Of a stretch of DNA of 25,000 nt, positions 18,907 to 25,000 are shown piece after piece. Source of the DNA: Symbiodinium natans (Eukaryota; Sar; Dinophyceae; Suessiales; Symbiodiniaceae). The position numbers and the translations under genes were made by a program. How positions within the stretch are numbered: position 1 is the stretch's first letter; the number at the start of each line of letters is the position of its first letter. The DNA is taken from contig CAJNDS010002607.1 in NCBI GenBank assembly GCA_905221605.1, positions 147,501 to 172,500 on the forward strand, written 5' to 3'. The notes below the pieces were generated by a model that saw only the letters and a program-made list of their open reading frames with translations, ran no database searches and had not been told where the DNA came from.

Positions 18907-19800
18907 CTGCGAACTGAAGAATTCATGGTGTCTCATGGTGTGCATGGGGAGGCTCGTCTGGCGCTCAGTGCTGTAGCTGTAGAAGCTGTGCAAAGTACAC
19001 TGCGGCATGAAGTGTCAAGGTTAGATATGTTTTGTGCACTAACGCATTCTATCCTACGAGAACGAGGAAGCAACTCAGGCTGTTGCGCAGGCTTCAAGTT
19101 CCACTACGTCCCAGAGATGCCTGATGCAAGATAGAACCATGCTCTTGCTGGCCTGTTCCGGGCAGTCCAATCGGAGCCCTAATTATGGCCTAAGGAGTCG
19201 AAGTCGAAGCCCCATGTGTCGCTACGTCAGATCACTTGCGGTCTTGCAGCCTTCGTACTTTTGAGTAGAAGTACCATGCCCCGTGAGCTTTTGCCAACAG
19301 GTCTTAAACACCAAGGGATCGAAGCAGCCCACCCAGATGACAAGAACGCGCAGAAGCTTGCAGGCTTGGGGTTGGGTGGGGGGGGGGGGGGGGGGGGGGG
19401 CAAGTCGCGCCTTTCTGGGCGATCCGCTGGTCCATCTTGTTCCTCGCTTTGGGCGGGTCGGTCTGGACTTTTAGGGTTCACGGGGGGTTCAAGGTAGAAG
19501 GACTTGTGGAGTACTTTCTGGGAGTGGGAATTCTACTGCTTGAGGCCCTGGCGGTCTGAACCCTGAGGAGGGTTGAGACTTAGGGGCTTTCGGGCATCAG
19601 AGTGTTGAAGGTTCAAGGCAGACAGCCAGAAGAACGTCGACAGGTTCGCCAAGGTTCCGGAGATTGATGTTGATGGCCTGAGCTGTGGGCTTTGGGGGTT
19701 ATACTTGGGTTCTGGCACAGAACAGGGCAAAGCTTGATCAGCAGTATGGCTGCAACCATAATGGGCCCATGACCCACTCATTGCGGGGGATGACAGGGGC
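18907..19800. other. Spacer with a 23-base G run
   Basis: A run of 23 G lies at 19378-19400. A possible minus-strand exon near 19125-19080 (HLWDVVELEACATA) has an AG|G acceptor but no convincing donor. Telomere-like TTTAGGGTTC is near 19470. No other supported feature between this gene fragment and the stop codon at 19801. Confidence 0.3.
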
Positions 19801-22024
19801 TCATGCGCAGCTGTCAGGGCTGGGGGTGGTGTATGGACTTAGTCTCAGGGCTTCCTTGCGAATTTTATAGTTTGCTGGGCCTAGCTGGCTGCTGATTCGT
19901 TTCCCGGAAGCAAAGAGAAGGGCTTTCAGTGGAGAGCGTTCTCCTTGTACTCATTGTCTTATTGTAGTACTCATCTGTACTGGCCGATTTCGACGTGGCA
20001 ATGAACGAGCAGGTGACCTCCACGTCTCCATTTCAACAAAGAACTGTTGCAAGGCGTGGGGGCGGGCTAGTGGGACAGCTACACATGTGTCATTGACCTA
20101 TGTTTGGGACCAATCTTGGGCCATCCCTTCTTCAAATTATGTGATTGTGGTGAGAACACCCGGACATTTAAACAGAGCATGCTACTTCCGAGTCTGTCGG
20201 CAAAGGGCCGCCAAACATAAACCATCTGGAAATCTATCTCTCTTGCAGACTGGCCTGCCTTCACAATTGCTGCATTGGAATGCAGGAGGAAAACATGAGG
20301 AGGACAGGAAGGCAGTGGAAGGGAACGTACTCAAAAATCTGTCCTGAGCCTTGAGCCCTCCGCAGAAAGTGGGCAGTGCCAGTTCTTCCGGCCACGCGGC
20401 GAAGTAGCCGACGTCAGAGACCTTCTTCTGACCAGCGTTTGTGAAGCCATACCTGACGGCGGGTTGAGGGTTTCGACACTTATTTTTGCACGCAGCCAGC
20501 AAGGTCAATGGGTCATAGACTCGTGCAGCACGGCTACAATAGCGAGTTCCGGTTAGTTTCTAGGGCTTTGGGGCTGATATCCATCGACTGTTACATTTAA
20601 CAGTAGCCTCTTTTGACTGCTGGCCGAGCTGCTGCATAAAGGCTTGCGCCAGGTCCCAGGCTTCGTTTTCCTCCCGAGAAGGGGCTTTACGGTCGGTTCA
20701 GGGCTCTTGGAGGAGGGTGCGGCGCCCAAAGCCAATGTCTTGGGGGAGGTTCCGGTGGCTTCTTGGAATCCCCACCCCACCCCACCCACCCGAAATTGCT
20801 CAACCCCTTGACCCCCTAGAAACCGGGCTTTTTCGCGGCTTCGCATCCCGGTTCCCCGAAAGCCCGGCAGTCCACGTTCATGTAGAGCAAGCGGCGGAAG
20901 ACCGCCTCGGGGTTAGTAGCAGGCGTTGAGTGGCCTAAAAGTTTAGAGATTTATACTTTATCGTTGTTCAGGTAGAGATTTATGTGTTGTTTATGTATGT
21001 GTATAAATATATATATATATATGCTTGAAGAGGCCTGCAGAGTGTTTGGGGCTGGAGTTCAACAATAGAAGGCTTTCCACAAGGTCTGGACTGTTGGTGT
21101 TGGGTGTAAGGTGTAGGGTAGACAACTGTAGACTGACTCCTATAATCCATAAGCCTGTGATAACTGTGACGAGAAAGGCGTGCGTGCGCTCAAGGGGCGT
21201 ATGAGCCATCTGTGATGGAGTAGCTGGAAGGCTCCACCTTTGCGTCCAGCGTGTCCTTGATGCCTTATAGGAGCAGCCCGCAAAGGATTTAGGGTCTGAG
21301 CTCAGAAGGGCTTCAAGTTTGCAGAGGAGTTTGGGGGTCCGGGGTGCGGGGCTTAGAGTTTAATGTCTAATGTGCAGAATATGATCTATATTCTGGAGCG
21401 TTCAGTACACGAATGAGAGCGGCAAGCCTAAACCCAATTTCAAGACCATCCGTTCTCAGAGACCCAAGACGTCAAGCAGAGACGCCTGGGAACCTCACAT
21501 GCCAGAAAGGCCCTGAGGTGGAGGATGTTTGAGGGTTCCGCTTGTAGGGCCTTGTGTCCTAAACTCCCAGCTGAACCCCGAAGCCGAGCGGCCCTTGACC
21601 GTGTCTTCGGCGATCCTGGCGACCGTCAGCGCGGCCGAGTTCTGTGCGTAGTAGGCCTGGGGTTAAGGTTCTGGGGTTCAGGGGTTCCAGTGTGTGAGGC
21701 AGACCAAGTAAATCCACAAGCTGCCCCTAATTCCTGCACCCCAGCGCCTAGCCCGTAATGTTCGATCATTGTCTATGCTGCAGCAGGCCCCGAGCCCAAA
21801 AAGACAGAGCCCTAAAACCCATAAGGTAATTTACAGCCCTAAACCACATTAGACCCAAAGCCATTTTAAACCCCAGACGCGAAACCGTGAAACTCAAAGC
21901 CAAAATTCGAAAGCTCACAACCCTTAAGTGCCCTCGCCAAACGGCGAAGCCAAAGTAGGCCACCCCTCCGTAGTCCGTCAGGGTCCACTGCAGGATCTTC
22001 CTCGTTTGGGTTCTGAGACCTTCC
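19801..22024 (-). CDS. Putative nine-exon 3' part of an unrecognised gene with GC-AG and GT-AG introns
   Basis: Proposed exons in coding order: 22024-21932, 21726-21705 (weak), 21656-21551, 21263-21207, 20934-20864, 20670-20618, 20452-20331, 20269-20186, 19943-19801 (TGA at 19803-19801). They total 751 bases, one frame of 250 codons including stop, with all eight junctions in phase. Most acceptors are AG|G. Donors of exons 1, 3, 4 and 5 read G|GC; the others read GT, including A|GTACGT and A|GTAGCA. Several exons have strong G/C third-position bias. Sample peptides: ILQWTLTDYGGVAYFGFAVW, AYYAQNSAALTVARIAEDTV, EAVFRRLLYMNVDC, SDVGYFAAWPEELALPTFC, DFQMVYVWRPFADRLG, and the end LRLSPYTTPSPDSCA. 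The product seems soluble with perhaps one hydrophobic segment near the start. I recognise no family. Some sites were picked to keep phase, so edges are uncertain. Confidence 0.55.
21007..21022. repeat. (TA)n microsatellite in a putative intron
   Basis: Short TA run between two proposed exons, preceded by TAGAGATTTAT repeated at about 20944 and 20973. Confidence 0.8.
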
Positions 22025-22031
22025 CTGAACA

Positions 22032-22053
22032 GGGGGGGGGGGGGGGGGGGGGG
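22032..22053. repeat. 22-base G run (poly-C on the coding strand)
   Basis: Twenty-two G, then T and four more G. On the minus strand this is poly-C followed by TGTTCAG|G, the proposed acceptor of exon 22024-21932, so it would serve as that intron's pyrimidine tract. Confidence 0.85.
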
Positions 22054-23849
22054 TGGGGTTCAAGGCCCCAGTCTTATATTCAAGCTTGGGTGTCTGAGAC
22101 AACTCCACTCATGACAGCACATCTGACCCCTGCAAGATCCATGACAAGGCATCACTCTACCCGGCCAGGCATGTGTCAGCACAAGGACAAAGAAACTAGA
22201 AACTCAAGGGCCGCGGGTCAGCTACGTCCCCCCACAAGAATCTTGAGGCTGGATCCGGATCCATGTGACCCATGGCCAATGCTCAATCCCTACCTCAGGA
22301 GTTTCTCCTACCCAGAATCTCCAGAAGCCCCTGGGCACTTTTGGTTTTAGGGTCTTTTGGGGTTGGGCTAGGGTGCCTGATAAAAGCAGCCCAGCCCTCA
22401 ACTCCAACTCTCCCTCTCTCCTCCTCTTCCCCCGCTCTCGCTCCCTCTCTCTCTCTCTCTCTTTCTTGCTTTTTCTCTCCCTTTCCTCCCGAAGTCTGAG
22501 GAAACATGTCCAGGGGGCTCGTCGACCTCCGACTCCATGTAGCAATTGATCGGCCGCCTTGGTGGGTTTTTGGCCTTGAAGGAGAGGCGTGGTCATCGTA
22601 TTCAGACGGGCGGTGATTCGAATATGCTGCAAGACAAGAACGTGACACGGAACTGCCTCTGCAACTCACCTTCCTTTAACATCAGTAAGTCCAGCCTACG
22701 GACCACAAAGCCCAGACGCTGCGTCTGAATGAAGTTGTCAACATCCGCCTCTGGGACCAGACTAGGTTTAGGGTTTCAAGCGAAGACCCATGCACCCCGC
22801 AAGGAAAAACAGTCGCTAGCATCTCTCAACTCTCGACCGGAGAAAATCGTTCATCCTTCGCTGATCTTGATTTCAGTAAACCTGGTTCTACCCAGTTTCA
22901 TTCCAAGCCACGTTCGTCACTTCGGACAAAATTGCTCAAGTCTTTTCCATGCAGTTTTTGTGGGCTTATCGGTCAGGCCCTCACCTGTTAAGGCACTTTT
23001 TCTGAATTGCGTTTCTTGCATGTCGTTCGACGCACTTGCAGTGAGAGCTTAGAAACCTTTCCATAAACCCTATGCTCTTCCCCCCCCCCCCCCCCAATTC
23101 TGGTAGCTTCAGGGGTGGCATGCGATGATATGGGCTGGGGAGGTGGGGGGGGGATCGTGCAAACGCCTTGAGCTCGAACTGTTGTTGCGGTTCAGGTGTT
23201 GGGTTTGGGTTTAGAGTTTAGGGAATTAGGGTCTCAGCCAGCCGTAAGCCCTCACGAACCCCCCAGGATTTGTTCTGGCGCTGGGTCTGACCAAAGTTTT
23301 TGGGACCGGGGTCCTAATGAAAAGTGTGGCGGGGTAGGGGGGGCTCTTCTGAGACTCTTCTGGCTTCTTCTGGGCCTCTTCCAGCCCTCCTTGCGGTCTC
23401 TCTTCCGTGCCTCTGCTTCTACACTCCTCCGCTGAACGGCCTTCTGGGCGAGATCTAGGCATTCCCTGCGCTTTTTTTCTGACGTCAATTGTTTTTCCTC
23501 GGAAGTAAGTTCGCTATTCACACCCCGTTTTGTCATTGCGACCCGGCTCAATAAATGGGAGATCAGGACGGACAACCTAACATAAACGAAATCGTTCATG
23601 ATACGAACTTTTTTGGCCCGAATCCTGGCCGAGAAAACTCCGAATAACACCCGAGGACATGAAAGAGGAGCTTCTCGGCCCTGAGCATTCAACCTAAACC
23701 CAAAACGCAGGGGTCTTCCAGGTCTTGAAGACCTCAAGCCCCCAAGCCCGCGGCGAGTCCTGGCCCAAACCGTTCAACGTTCAGGCCTTGGGATTGGGTT
23801 ACCTTCAGGGGGTTTTCCCCACTCTGGACAAGGCCTACGGCGGGCCTAC
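22054..23849. other. Probable introns with simple repeats; exons not resolved
   Basis: A pyrimidine tract with CT repeats lies at 22399-22493 and a run of 16 C at 23080-23095, followed by G runs near 23131-23150. On the minus strand 22620-22500 (after GTCTTGCAG) is open in two frames, and a good donor (CAG|GTGAGG) lies near 22987, but I could not choose frames. The 161-codon minus ORF 23252-23737 includes low-complexity CAGAAGAG-type repeats and is not supported as a whole. Telomere-like TTTAGGG is near 22348, 22768 and 23216. Confidence 0.3.
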
Positions 23850-24181
23850 GGGGCTTGAGGGTGGAGCATTTTCAGAACTATCTGGATGATTCCTGGATGA
23901 TGGCAAAAGGTGAAAGCAACCTTTGAGAAATGACAACCCCTCAGGCCTGTGCAGTCAATGCTTCGAGGTTCTGGTTCAAGGTGTGGTCGCAGGTCGGAAA
24001 GTGCTCGGGTGTGTAGCCTCGGCTCCGGTGCCGCGGTGCCCAAGCCTAGTCTACCGATGAAGTTCTGGGCTGTTTGAAAAAGCTGCCTCGCTCCGACCAT
24101 ACGTTGCCATGGAGTTGGCACTATTCAGCGCAGTCGTATTTGGTAGGTCTAGGTCCCCGCCGTCGAAGCTTGGGATGATGC
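23850..24181 (-). CDS. Two putative upstream exons, perhaps of the 19801-22024 gene
   Basis: Exon 24181-24055 has acceptor GGTGAG|GC and donor CG|GTAGAC. Its 41 open codons read IIPSFDGGDLDLPNTTALNS, then a Ser/Asn-rich stretch ending SNSPELH. Exon 23892-23850 follows a strong acceptor (CACCTTTTGCCATCATCCAG|G) and reads NHPDSSENAPPSSP, ending at CCC|GTAGGC. The two join in phase through an Arg codon. The composition suggests a disordered N-terminal region. Same strand and order make it plausible that they belong to the gene ending at 19801, but the link across 22.0-23.8 kb is not shown. Confidence 0.36.
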
Positions 24182-25000
24182 CTCACCCTCTCCAATTGCT
24201 TGGGGTTTCAGATTGCCTGCAGGACAATTGTCTGCATGATGCTGTATTCAACGGATTCCAACAAAGGCTTCGGCAGACTTTGATTGATAGAGCTTTTTGG
24301 TGGGGATCTGCCCTCATGGCCATTGCTTGTCAAGCTTAGCTAAGCTTCGCTGCAAAAGCACATGGTTCCAGCAGACTGGAGACAAGGTGCCGCGATCGCT
24401 GATCAGCATTCTGGGGTTCTGACACTTTTGAGCCTTCAACAGGAGTGCCCTGCCAAAGCTCAAACGTGAAACTTTCCTTATATTCCCTTCAGACCGCAAC
24501 TCCCTCTGCAGCTTGCGGCAAAGGTGGATGACGCAGGAGCTGTGCCGCGCGATGCTGACTTACAACAGAGCCTGAGCCTGCGGCTCAAACTCTCACAAGC
24601 CCGCAAAGCCTGAGCATGAACTATACGAACTAGAGATACTCCCCCCCATCAAGGAAGCTCCTAACACTCTCATAATAAAACGCAAGATGAAAGCCCCAAA
24701 CATCCTTTCACGAACAACTTGCGGCCAGAATGCCTGCTTTGCCTTCAAAGCAGCTCTTGCACAGCACCACCTGTGCCACCAAAAGATTTGAGGGCAGGGC
24801 TCTAAGGCTGAAGCGTCTAGGCCTAGGCTTCGCATGGTTTTCGCAAGACGTTTGTGAACCCCTGAATCTGAATCCTGCAACTTTCGGCTGGGAATGAGCG
24901 GCGTGCAGGCTTCATGGAGTTTGAAGCGACCCAGAGTTGGACACAAAGGAAGCCAAGCGGTTAAGGGTTGCACAATGCTGCACAACAGAACCAAACTGAG
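24182..25000. other. End of window, exon candidates on both strands unresolved
   Basis: The minus strand 24330-24230 (SINQSLPKPLLESVEYSIMQ) and 24445-24360 look protein-like, but phases do not meet the exon at 24181. The plus strand 24210-24339 is also open. The 133-codon minus ORF 24593-24994 is unsupported. Confidence 0.22.

Noticed and set aside
19227-19497. ORFs on both strands across the 23-base G run
   Set aside because: Open frames are produced by Gly/Pro homopolymer coding; no splice-consistent exon could be defined.
23252-23737. 161-codon minus-strand ORF rich in Lys/Arg/Glu
   Set aside because: Part of it is a degenerate CAGAAGAG-type repeat and no start or splice support was found; left as unresolved.
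1-25000. Spliced-leader relics, CRISPR arrays, rRNA genes, bacterial operons
   Set aside because: No match to the dinoflagellate spliced-leader core (GCCATTTTGGCTCAAG) was seen on either strand; no regular spaced repeats, rRNA-like sequence or packed ORFs.

Overview
The window looks like nuclear DNA of a dinoflagellate, most likely a Symbiodiniaceae-type genome. This rests on roughly balanced base composition, no bacterial-style packed genes, a decayed reverse-transcriptase gene, scattered plant-type telomere-like heptamers (CCCTAAA / TTTAGGG) in non-coding DNA, and short exons whose introns seem to use GC as well as GT donors with a G after the acceptor AG. Those splice features are known from published Symbiodiniaceae genomes. 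The species cannot be named from the sequence.

Layout. Bases 1-3139 are an island of decayed mobile-element coding sequence on the plus strand: a frameshifted reverse transcriptase (1-2334), then, one base later, a frameshifted second reading frame with a basic/Ser-rich head and a coiled coil (2336-3139). From about 3.3 kb on, the credible host exons are nearly all on the minus strand. They are short, GC-rich at third positions and separated by introns full of simple repeats and telomere-like words. By matching reading frame, splice sites and phase by eye I propose partial gene models at 3277-4021, 7997-9552, 14416-15005, 17802-17984, 18669-18906 and 19801-22024, the last possibly starting at 24181 or beyond. 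None of these proteins was recognised. Only one shows a familiar motif, a Cys-rich zinc-ribbon-like segment at 17.8-17.9 kb.

Between them lie a 560-bp non-autonomous transposon-like element with terminal inverted repeats and an exact 8-bp target duplication (6751-7326), two tandem tRNA-derived SINE-like units (10053-10257, minus), another tRNA-like relic (16947-16989), a second imperfect inverted repeat (18401-18697), and many microsatellites and homopolymer runs. Two tracts (13495-14269 and about 15464-15712) hold charged minus-strand reading frames and share a motif of about 28 bases near their starts; they may be fragments of one element family.

Limits. Exon models were built by eye, several splice sites were chosen because they kept the frame, and antisense frames in this DNA can look coding. 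Treat exon edges as hypotheses to be tested with RNA evidence.
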